DNA of 46,237 nucleotides, taken from Gnetum montanum. Taxonomy: Eukaryota; Streptophyta; Gnetopsida; Gnetales; Gnetaceae. The stretch is taken from contig MNCI01020785.1 of assembly GCA_015680685.1 (NCBI GenBank), positions 13,932 through 60,168 on the forward strand. Reading direction: 5' to 3'. Under the pieces are notes generated by a model. That model saw nothing but the letters and a program-made list of their open reading frames with translations. It did no database searches and was not told the origin of the DNA. The position numbers and the translations under genes were made by a program. Below are positions 1-8,519 of this stretch, in pieces (the stretch's first letter is position 1; every line of letters begins with the position of its first letter).

Positions 1-439
1 AGTTAAGAATTTAACTCTTGTTCCAAAGGACATTCCCAGAGCCTNTGTGTGTGCAAATGGCAATCATACAACAATGGATTGGATCTGGAGCAACCACTTG
101 GAATGGAGCAGTAATGAAGTAGCTATGCAAGGAGCAAGATAGATAATGCGCTTACAGATGGATAATGGAAGGCACAATCTAGGCGTTGGCAGCAGCAAGA
201 CAATGCTCTCTTCTTCTCTTCTATTCTCTCTCCTCTTTTCTCTCAGCTTCCAAATGTGGCCTAATGTCATTGTAATAAGGTGTTCACCCTTGTTGTCATG
301 AACACCAGTCTTGTCAATTCTTGTAATAAAGACCCGTTCACATACCATCCCATTAGTTCCATTCCCCTTAATAATCCCATACCTTCCCGATATTATTGTA
401 AGGAACTTGAGGATGAGTTTTCATTCAGTCATGGGGGTA
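1..439 (+). mobile_element. Element C: 3' terminal internal region
   Basis: This is the last part of the interior of an Athila-like element, just upstream of its 3' LTR. It matches the reverse complement of 44643-45505 (element B). Bases 1-44 align with about 45463-45505, and bases from 46 on align with about 45012 downwards, so C lacks about 450 bp present in B, with the break exactly at the N at position 45. A short stretch around 75-145 reads DWIWSNHLEWSS in +, and B reads DWIWSKHLEWSS in -. No retroviral domain is visible. The rest of C lies left of the window. Confidence 0.7.
427..439 (+). promoter_or_regulatory. Polypurine tract of element C
   Basis: The sequence AGTCATGGGGGTA lies directly before the LTR start TGATGA. 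The same CATGGGGGTA box precedes the LTR start of A (about 20687-20700, - strand) and of B (about 44643-44656, - strand). This is the expected place for the plus-strand primer of an LTR retrotransposon. Confidence 0.65.
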
Positions 440-462
440 TGATGAGACGCGACATGCATAGC

Positions 463-541
463 GCCGTGATATCGCATCCCCTGCGATATCGCATACGTGA
501 TATCGCGTCTCCCCCTGCAATATCGCGTACGCGATATCGCG
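463..541 (+). promoter_or_regulatory. GATATCGC palindrome cluster in U3
   Basis: Several copies of the self-complementary core GATATC, mostly as GCGATATCGC or TGATATCGC, stand within 80 bp just upstream of the TATA box. Bases 520-537 form an 18-bp perfect palindrome centred on CGTACG. The same cluster is present in B's LTR but not in A's. A promoter dyad is inferred from position only. Confidence 0.5.
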
Positions 542-556
542 GTCCGCTGCCATATC

Positions 557-564
557 TATAAATA
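557..564 (+). promoter_or_regulatory. TATA box of element C LTR
   Basis: TATAAATA followed by AGAGGCG. The equivalent box occurs at 44552-44559 in B and 20555-20562 in A (both - strand). It probably marks the U3/R border about 30 bp downstream. Confidence 0.6.
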
Positions 565-804
565 AGAGGCGGCACTCCCTTCATTTCCCAATCCTGGCTA
601 GAAGTAGCGAAGCTCTGGCAGTTTGAACACTCCAGAGTTAGATTAATTTCCCATGTGCCCGCAGTAGAAGTCCTAGAGTGAACGACTCTTTATTCGAGCA
701 ACTTTGTAACCTGAACATAATTTGTGTACGGTAATAAAGACGAACTTGATTGGATAAACCTTGCAGTACATGGTTTTCTTTTATTGTTATTTATTGCTTT
801 CCTA

Positions 805-1100
805 GTGCGCATGAGTACGACTTGATTACGAGAATCTACGGATGTGTACGGCTAATCAAGGAATCGACTACTCGTCGCAACGCGTGAGTACGACTTGATT
901 ACGAGCATTGTGATTGCTTGGTAACCCAGTAGCGTATTCCAGGATCTACGCTTGGCAATCCCAATAGTAGTCCAATGTGTACAGCTAGTCAAGGAATCGG
1001 CTGCTCATCGCTAGGCTAGAACGTGTGATAAGTACGACTTGGCTATGAGCATCCACGGGTGTGTATGGCTAACCAAGGAATCGGCTGCTTATCACACTTA
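805..1100 (+). repeat. Tandem repeats in R/U5 of element C LTR
   Basis: Three diverged copies of a unit run from GAGTACGACTTGATTACGAG through a GTGTACGGCTAATCAAGGAA-like half to a TCGGCTGCTCATCG-like end. They start near 809, 883 and 1024. The middle copy is interrupted by extra sequence between its halves. B carries two copies of the same unit at about 44110-44290. Confidence 0.6.
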
Positions 1101-1512
1101 GGCTAAATAGGTGCCTCAGTACAACCACTTCGAGCACTTGCGTTACGTGTGTGATCCTAGTAACGATTAGCGTTTGGTAGCCACAGTTGCATAGTTCAAG
1201 GTGTGTCTGGTAAGTGGGAACGGATGCTGACGCTAGTTAGTTTAGACTTAGGACATTAGTTAGAGTTAGTTAGTTTCTCAACCCTTTCCCTCATAGCTTA
1301 GGAGATAAACTAAAAAATACCAAAAAATCACATACCTCAGACTTGCTTAACCATACACCGTGACACATACAAGCAAGCCTGGGAAGACAACAAACGATTA
1401 ACCCCAAGCGTTCCTTGTGGCGTTAAGGCATTTAGTCTGCGGAGTTCGACCGGATCACGTGTACACGCTTGTATTCGTATGGTTGAGTGTAGGGGTACCT
1501 CGCCACTCATCA

Positions 1513-2545
1513 TCATCCAAAAGAAGACTCTACCCATTAAAAAATCAATCAATGACATTGTGAAAAAGGTAGATAAAATGTGGGATTTAGTAGATGAAAA
1601 TTTTTCTACTGCACTTAAGATCATAGAGGAAAAGAATGAACAAGTTCTGAACAAGAGTAAATAAAGGAAGAAAAGAAGAGATAACAAATGAGAGAACTAT
1701 AAACATAAAGGAAAAGCTACTACAAATGAGAAGTTCAAAAACTTTAGTCAGAAGATAAAAATGGATGCAAAGTATGTTAATATGAACATCCTAAGGGATG
1801 TTTCCCTATTATGGATCACTTGCAAGAGTCTAGGGCATATGTGCTTAACCTGAGGTTTGTCAACAAATAGATGCCAAAATGATTACCTTACCTTCAAGGT
1901 AACTTCTGACAACTTTACCAACTGTCATACTATCCAAGCAAAGCCTACTCTTAATCACAAGAGTAATATCAGTAGCAATGGCAACAATTTACTACCAAGG
2001 TAGCAATATCAATATAGGTAACCAAATCCTTATGGATCCTACATTCAATGTCCAATCTCTTCAAGAAATGCTTTGGTCCACAACTACTCTCACCATTATC
2101 CACAAGAGTATCATAAACCCACTACATTGCAAATGGATCCCAATTCTTATGCACATTAACCAACAACTGCTTCATCAATTCGACCTCCTAACTATCTACC
2201 ACTTATGCCATAACTGGTTATGCAAGAAGAACTACCAACATAACCACAACAAAAGAATTCTACTAGGGCAATCAACACATAAGACAATGTGATGGTAAAT
2301 GAACCTACATCTAGGAAATGTCCATTTTTTAGAACAAATCCAGAAAGGATTCAAAGGATGGGAACTTCACCTACATCAACCCCACCTGCACATACTTCTT
2401 AAGGAAACACCAAGCTTCCACATTCTATGCATCCAAATTTAACCACTGTCATGCTAACTAAAACTATAACACATTGGATCAAGGCAAGAGCACTTCCCAA
2501 GAAGAGAATAGATTCAGGAAGTGCCTTAGTATATCTTTAAATATA
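1513..2545 (+). pseudogene. Element D gag C-terminal part (decayed)
   Basis: The frame opens in mid-gag with KTLPIKKSINDIVKKVDKMW, which aligns with KTLPLQKFTSEISAKVDKMW of A's gag on the minus strand near 41.7-41.8 kb. Further on it reads NPYGSYIQCP and HYPQEYHKPT, the counterparts of A's NPYGYYV and YYHPPEYFKP. Gag is the capsid-like structural protein of the particle. The N-terminal half is missing because element C is inserted at this point. Several stops and frame changes mean this copy is not functional. Confidence 0.6.
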
Positions 2546-2950
2546 AAGACACAAACCATGTAAGGCTCTACTAGATTCTAGGTTAGGATTAAATTTGATT
2601 TCACAAGGCATGTACAAAGTCTAGAATCTTTCTCCACTAAAGAAGAGTAATATTCAACTAAAGCTTGTGGATCAATCAATCACTATCTTACTTAGGCAAG
2701 TGGAAGATGTTATTACCACCATAAGTAGTTGGTCCTACTTTGCTAATTTTCTTGTCATACATGTAAGAGAAAACAAGGGGAAATTTCCTATCATTATGGG
2801 AAGAGCATGGCTTAGCACTATGGATGCTAAGTTAGGGATCTAAGACTTGTCCTTGGAAATCCCTAAGGAAGATGAAGCTAGAATCATCTAGAGACATCAA
2901 GTTCCATGTATCACATACAGCAATAATAAGTGTAATTGTGTGCAGAAAAT
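2546..2950 (+). pseudogene. Element D aspartic protease (decayed)
   Basis: The frame reads KALLDSRLGLNLIS, then LKKSNIQLKLVDQSI, then FPIIMGRAWLSTMDAKLG, and ends near CITYSNNKCNCVQ. Element A has KALLDSGSRVNLIS and FPIIIGRAWLSTVDARLG in the same order. The DSG catalytic triplet has become DSR here, and the frame has in-frame stops, so the protease is dead. It would process the Gag-Pol polyprotein. The match to A over about 125 residues makes the identity secure. Confidence 0.75.
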
Positions 2951-4245
2951 CTGGGCCATAAAACAAGAAAGCAATATAGTGTGCAATCAATCTATAGAAG
3001 ATATGTGTGTGCAATAGTGTTTGTATGTAGTAGCCACAAAATAAGAAGGCACTCAATGGTTGATGACTAAAAAGGAAATAGCGTCTAATATGTGCATAGA
3101 ACCATTGAATAAAACCACAAGTGCCTACATTGAAGAAATTGACAAGCTAGAATAGTTAAAAAGGAAACATCCCTATGCACAATCATATCAAGAAGAAGAC
3201 ATCAAGTGGGGACAATTAGAGATCCAAGACAAGCATGAACCAGAACCTTCAAAACTGAAAGCCCTACTAGATGTATTAGAATATGCCTTTCTAAACAATA
3301 AGAAACTGATAATTATTAATGTCAATCTTGATAAAGAACAAAAGAGAAGACTATTGGAAGTGGTAAATAAATGGCCAATAGCATTCGCATGCTCCTATGA
3401 TGAAATAACGGGTATAGATCAACACATATGCCAACACTGAATCTATACAAATCTAATTGTCAAACCTCACTATCAACCTCAAAGAAGATTAAATCATAAA
3501 CTCAAACAAGTAGTTAAACAAGAATTGGAAAAACTATTAAAAGCAAGGTTCATCTCTCCAATAGTAGATAGTGAATGGATCAATCCCTTGGTCACTATTC
3601 CAAAGAAAGATGGCAAGTGAAGGATCTACATCAACTTTTGGTTATTGAATTTAGCAACATTCAAGACCACTTTTTCTTACTATTTTAGGACATTAGTACT
3701 ACAATTTCCTTGATGGGTATAGAAGGTATAACCAAATCTACATTGCACCAAAAGATCAAGAAAAGACTACATTCACTAGTCCATGGAGAACATTTGCCTA
3801 CAAGCAAATGCCTTTTTACTTGTGTAATACTCACACTACCTTCCAAAGACTTGTACTAAGTATCTTTCAAAAATAGATTGGCAATGAAGTAGAAGTATTC
3901 ATGGATGAATTTTTCACATATCAACTAAACTTTAAACAAGCCTTAGACTGACTAGAGCAGGTTCTGAAAAGATGCATTGAAACTATTCTAAAGCTCAATT
4001 GGCAAAAAAGCCATTTAATGGTCCTAGATGATATTGTTCTAAGACATAAATATCTCAAAAAGAAATAGAGGTAGATCCTATCAAGATCAGAGTCATTCAA
4101 AACATCACCCAATGGCCACAAACTGTTAAGGATGTCAGATCATTCCTTGGCCATACAAGATATTACAAAAGGTTTATTGAGAATTTTTCAAAGATAGCAA
4201 AGTCACTAGTAGAACTTGCAAAGAAAGATGCATCATGTTAATGGA
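2951..4245 (+). pseudogene. Element D reverse transcriptase (decayed)
   Basis: After a linker (KEGTQWLM to WGQLEIQDKHEPEP) that also occurs in A, the frame shows RT signatures: LKQVVKQELEKLLKARFISP, then VTIPKKDGK, then VFMDEFF where YxDD/FMDD is expected, and LKRCIETILKLNWQKSH. It continues through EVDPIKIRVI and VRSFLGHTRYYKRFIENFSK. The second catalytic aspartate of FMDD is replaced by glutamate, and there are many stops and frameshifts, especially at about 3620-3900. RT normally copies the RNA genome into cDNA. The lineage fits Athila. Confidence 0.75.
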
Positions 4246-4720
4246 CTATTCAGTATGAGAAGGAATTTGATACATTATAATAAAAGCTTATCAAAACACA
4301 AATACTTTAATCTCTAGATTGGTCTAAGCCCTTCCACATTATGACAGACACTTCAAACTATGCATTGGGAGTAATACTCACTTACCTTTATGATTAAAGA
4401 CCATATTACATACACTAAGCCATTTGAAGCATCATCGAAGCACAACTTAATTACACCACTACAAAAAAGGAGCTTATGGCTGTGGTATATGCACTTGAAA
4501 AGTTTAGACATTATGTGCTCAGGTATCCTATTTATGTCCACACAAATCATATTGTCATCATATTTCTGATGAATAAACCAACCATCAATCCAAGCGTGAT
4601 GTGATGGCTTGTGATATTACAAGAGTTTGACATTACCATGATAGACAAGAAGGAAACTAAAAATGTTGTAGCTGATCATTTATTAAGACTAATATGGAAA
4701 CCATAAGAATAGGATAAATC
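4246..4720 (+). pseudogene. Element D RNase H (decayed)
   Basis: The RNase H of Ty3/gypsy pol follows the RT connection domain. Visible blocks are FHIMTDTSNYALGVIL (first catalytic Asp), TTTKKELMAVVYALEKFRHY (catalytic Glu) and a VHTNHIVIIFLMNKP-like strand. It ends near EFDITMIDKKETKNVVADHL (last Asp). Stops interrupt the frame. The enzyme would remove the RNA strand during reverse transcription. No second RNase H domain is seen, unlike in the young Tat element. Confidence 0.7.
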
Positions 4721-4929
4721 ATTATTAGATCAATTTCCCAATGAAAATTTGTTTACAAGAACAATAATGGCTATCAAATCAATGGAAAAGTCATGGACTA
4801 CTAATTCCATGACTTACCTCACTATGCAAGAGCTTCCTGTTAAGTGGAATAAGAAACAAAAGGAACAATTCCTCCACTGAGTTAAACAGTATATGGAAAT
4901 CAATGGAAATCATTACAAGATACGTGCAA

Positions 4930-5166
4930 ATAGACTAGTAAGATGATGCATTCTAGAAGAAAGCTAACAAAGAACTTTAAAAAATGTGCATGAGGGACCA
5001 TGTGGTGGCTATTACGCATGATGTAGAACAACATTGAAGCTTATGACGATAGGCTACTTTTAGCCTACCATATTTAGGAATGCACACCAATTCATCCATT
5101 CTTGTGAAATATGTTAACATGATGGAGGAATAATAGTCAAAAATAAAGATCCATAATAATGGATAT
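4930..5166 (+). pseudogene. Element D integrase zinc-finger fragment
   Basis: The frame reads VHEGPCGGYYA, then TLKLMTIGYF, a stop where Trp is expected, PTIFRNAHQFIHSCEIC and a stop. This is the HHCC N-terminal finger of an Athila-type integrase. The sequence then changes abruptly at 5167 into the LTR of the old Tat element, so the catalytic core is missing from this window. Confidence 0.7.
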
Positions 5167-6466
5167 TGTTGCACCTAAAAAATTTGATCACTGGAAGAAA
5201 ATCAAACGTCCCAAATGCAAAAATAGTTTAGACCTTGAATCCCAAGGGCCTTCAAAAAAGAGGATTCAAGGTGCCATGGATGATCTAGTCAATCACCTAG
5301 GGATTTAAAAAATGTAAATGAAGATAAAAAATGAAATTGCAAATTTGATTAAAAATAAACTTGAAATGAATTTTGCACTACAAATGAACTGATAAAATTT
5401 ATTGAAATAGCAAAATGCTTAAAGTATGAAGTTCAAAGAAGTATAGATTGTGTACTCAGATGCACAAGAATCTTGCTTAGATGGAGCTTGAAGCCTACTG
5501 GGGCTAGCAAGTTGTGTTCTGCAATCAAACTCAATAATCCAGGTACTTCCCAACTCTAATCACTAAGAACACCTTGCTAGTTTTGACTTAAATCTACAAC
5601 TTTGATTACTAGTGTTGTAGATGGTGGTGCTTGACTCTTATTGCCATGGTACTATGCTAAGAGTCTCCTATGCTTAGGTAATTTGCAATTTTCTTCAAAA
5701 GTCTTGCAAATGCCAAATGGATTTAAATTGCTTAAGGATGCCAAGGTTGTATGGTTATAAAAATGTTCCAAAACTAAATAAGGCATTCAAGTTTGGCTTT
5801 TATAGGCTTCAAGGTTACTAATTTTAAGTTGCAAATTTCTGTCATGATTGTTGATAGACTGGTGTTGTTTGTAGGTGTAACAAGCCATTACCCCCAACAT
5901 AGTTGTCCATTTGTAACAAGTTTTAACACCCAAGGACCATCAAAACTACACCAAATACTAAAAATAGTAAAAAAAAAAATTTGTGACTATGTTGGCTTCA
6001 CCTTAGCTATGCTAGCCTTGAAGACCTACATTAGCATTGTTGAAATTTGCTGGGAAATATGGTGACTACGCAAGCCATGTGAAGATTGCTGAGAATCTAA
6101 GATGATTATGCTAGCCATGCTACAACTACTAGAAATTGTGATGACTACGCTAACCATTGTTGAAAAAGTGGAAAATCCAACAACTTCAACACTAGGTGTG
6201 TGTAGCTCCAATGTAGTCAAGGCTATGACCACCATAAAACCCATGAAAATGCTAAATTCAATAAACCCCAAGGCATTTTTAGCCTTTCCAAGCCTAAATA
6301 TAGACATGACCTTACTTTTTTCATTTTTGAAGTGAGGCAATAGCAACTTATGAGGCATTTTTCAGCCACAAAAAGCTAAAGTATGAAAGATTACAATAAA
6401 ATCTTACCTCAAGTTGGGTGGTAAAAGTTTACAAGTTACAACATGAATTTTCTTGGTGGTATTTCA
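5167..6466 (-). repeat. 3' LTR of old Tat element
   Basis: About 1300 bp. On the minus strand it starts TGAAATACC after a purine tract and ends AGGTGCAACA. Bases 5167-6210 align with 18740-19798, with roughly a fifth of positions differing in the first 160 bp by eye count. A TATA-like box is at 5797-5804. The right-hand copy is cut at 19798, so the U3 start is defined only by this copy and its adjacent polypurine tract. Confidence 0.7.
5797..5804 (-). promoter_or_regulatory. TATA-like box in old Tat 3' LTR
   Basis: On the minus strand it reads TATAAAAG. The 5' LTR copy has TATATAAG at the aligned place (19383-19390). The position in mid-LTR suits the U3/R border. Confidence 0.4.
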
Positions 6467-6480
6467 TTGGCCCCTCTTTG
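6467..6480 (-). promoter_or_regulatory. Polypurine tract of old Tat element
   Basis: The minus strand reads CAAAGAGGGGCCAA immediately before the LTR start TGAAATACC. This is a typical plus-strand primer position. Confidence 0.55.
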
Positions 6481-8009
6481 TTGATGTTTTGATAGAGACA
6501 TTGATAGAGAATACAAAATACCACTACAGGTCCATCACTAATGTTTCCTCTCCATGCTTGATCTTGTAGAGTCAAATCATGCTAAAGAGTGCTTGTGATA
6601 ATGAGATAAGGTTATGACAAGATGATATAGGATAAATTTCGTATTTGGCTACAAGGAAATTGTCATGAGGGTTAATAATGAGTTCCACATGTTGACACCA
6701 TGGTTATATCATGGCAATGATATTTTTGCTAATCAATGTGGTCTTTGCACTTCATGCTTCAAAGTGTTGGTTTAGTAATATTTTTTATGAACCAACACCT
6801 CACTCTAAGGTTTCTTTGGCCATTAGGTTCCTCCCTTTGCATGTTTGAAGCCATCCATTTTTCCTTTGGTCTTCATCAATCATTCGAATTCTTGGTAATT
6901 TGCTTCCTCATTTCTTCTTTTTTTTACAAGATGAAACCTTCATTTGATTTCATTACCAAGGTCGAGTTTGATTTAGTTTTTTCATTGAATGAGATGTGTT
7001 ACATCCAACAAAATTAATAGTGAAGCATGACAAAGGAGATGTCACATGGCCAAAACGTATGAGTGTCAAACATTGGTCATCATTTTCATTCAAGGTACGA
7101 AAGATTATAATTAGGCTACAAGATAGTGGCTCAAGGATGGTAATGAGAGTGATATGAAACAAGCACTCTTGGCATGGTAGGACAAGCTAACCAAATATTA
7201 TACATCAAGGTCACATGGTAACTTGTTACTGTAATGAGTTGCACCTTTGCAATGACATTCAAGCTTCATCTTGCAAGCACAGCTCCAAGAGAACAAGAAA
7301 ATAAGATAAAGAAAACATGTTGTTACAAAATTATACATAGGGTTACATGAGACAACTAGTAAACCAAGCCATCATAGATTACTATCAATGCAACATGGAG
7401 AGATCTCTATAATGTGCATCAAATTTACAAAACTTTTAGTTCATTTCTTATGTCAAATAGAGAGACTGAGAGAAATAGAGCATGCCGGCTGACTTGTTGT
7501 AGACCATCGGAGGCATCAACATTGGTCATTCATTGCAACCTACCAATAATGATAAACAATACTACAAGAAAACATGTAAGTGTTAGATGTAAATAGGGCT
7601 ATGTGATGGCTTTAATGTTGCATTGCAAGGGTTTGATGAGACCATGAGCAGGCTTAAGTTCTAGTGAGGAACTTGGTCCTATGTGTTTTCTCCTCACCAT
7701 TGTGATTTAGATGGGAATTTCAACTAAGGGACCCTCCATGATGTCTCTGGTTTCAAAGTTAATGGTCATCAAGCTACTTCAAGGTGTTATGGCTATATAG
7801 TAGAGTGGTTTTAGGCTTAAGGTTTGGGTGCGTAAGGTTAACTCGGTCTAATAACATCACAAGAGAAATCCATTTAGGCTTTAAGTCTAGTCGAATCTAC
7901 TCCATTATCCTCCTAGCTCATTTCTACATGACAACATAAGCACATCAAGTGGTACCTGTGTAATAAAATTATTAAATAATGTAAAAACAATGTAAAATAC
8001 ATTAATAAT
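6481..8009 (-). other. Old Tat interior, no recognisable content
   Basis: AT-rich sequence between the 3' LTR and the repeat tracts. Short open frames on both strands (for example + 6736-7017) are rich in hydrophobic low-complexity residues and match no retroelement domain. I see no gene here. Confidence 0.4.
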
Positions 8010-8400
8010 AATGCATATATGAGTCAAAATACACTAACTTAATAGGTCAAACAAGGTTTAAACCTCATTAATAAAGGTCTCAAGAGGTAGATTAATGCAA
8101 ATAGAGTAAAACAAAGGCCAAATGATGTAGGATAGGGCCAAATGAAGACTAAATGATGATTAAAGCTCCATGAAATGGTGTCAAATGAGGTCAAATAAGG
8201 TTTTAGTGATGTCAAATGACATAAATGATGTCAAACTGAGCAAATTAAGGTCCAAGAAATGCCAAATGATGAAGGAATGTAGTCAAACATGGCCAAATGA
8301 TGTAAAAATGATGAAAATGAAGTTAAATGTCACTAAATTACATGACAATGATAGAAAATAATGTAAAAAAAAGGTCAAGTAAGGTCAAAACATAATGAAT
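8010..8400. repeat. Short GTCAAATGATG-like degenerate repeats
   Basis: Imperfect copies of words such as GTCAAATGATG, GCCAAATGATG and GTCAAATAAGG recur every 10-30 bases across about 390 bp. This is a decayed low-order tandem repeat. It encodes nothing convincing. Confidence 0.5.
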
Positions 8401-8474
8401 TAAGGCTAAACTAGTTAAGTTGGGAAACATGTAGTAAAAGATGGATAATATTGATCAATCAGGGTTAGATTTTA

Positions 8475-8500
8475 CCAATTTTAGGCCTTAACGGGCCATA
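8475..8500 (-). repeat. Isolated unit of the Tat GGCC minisatellite
   Basis: The plus strand reads CCAATTTTAGGCC, six bases, then GGGCCATA. This matches the units at 13585-13680 and, inverted, those at 28185-28440. Its distance from the protease suggests later sequence was placed between the units. Confidence 0.5.
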
Positions 8501-8519
8501 GTAGAGGTTTTTAAGATTG

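Larger units (their letters stand above)
440..1512 (+). repeat. 3' LTR of element C (Athila-like)
   Basis: A 1073-bp LTR begins TGATGAGACG after the polypurine tract and ends CCACTCATCA, so its termini are inverted TGATGA/TCATCA. It matches the reverse complement of B's LTR (43695-44642) and, more distantly, A's LTRs. It holds GATATCGC palindromes, a TATA box (557-564), and an R/U5 part with tandem repeats. No primer binding site follows it. The next bases read in the middle of another element's gag, so this is a 3' LTR inserted into element D and not D's own 5' LTR. Confidence 0.8.
1513..5166 (+). mobile_element. Element D: decayed Athila-like retrotransposon body
   Basis: Interior of a Ty3/gypsy Athila-like element on the + strand, in the order gag, PR, RT, RH and the start of INT. 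It is broken by stops and small indels throughout. The left end is interrupted by C's LTR in mid-gag, and the right end by the old Tat LTR within the integrase zinc finger. D's own LTRs and primer site are therefore outside the window. The protein is collinear with A's gag-PR (minus strand, 39.9-43.3 kb), which supports the lineage call. Confidence 0.75.

Noticed and set aside
440-1512. Element C LTR as the 5' LTR of element D
   Set aside because: No primer binding site follows it, and the next codons align with the middle of gag in element A. D's gag start is therefore missing and C is a separate insertion.
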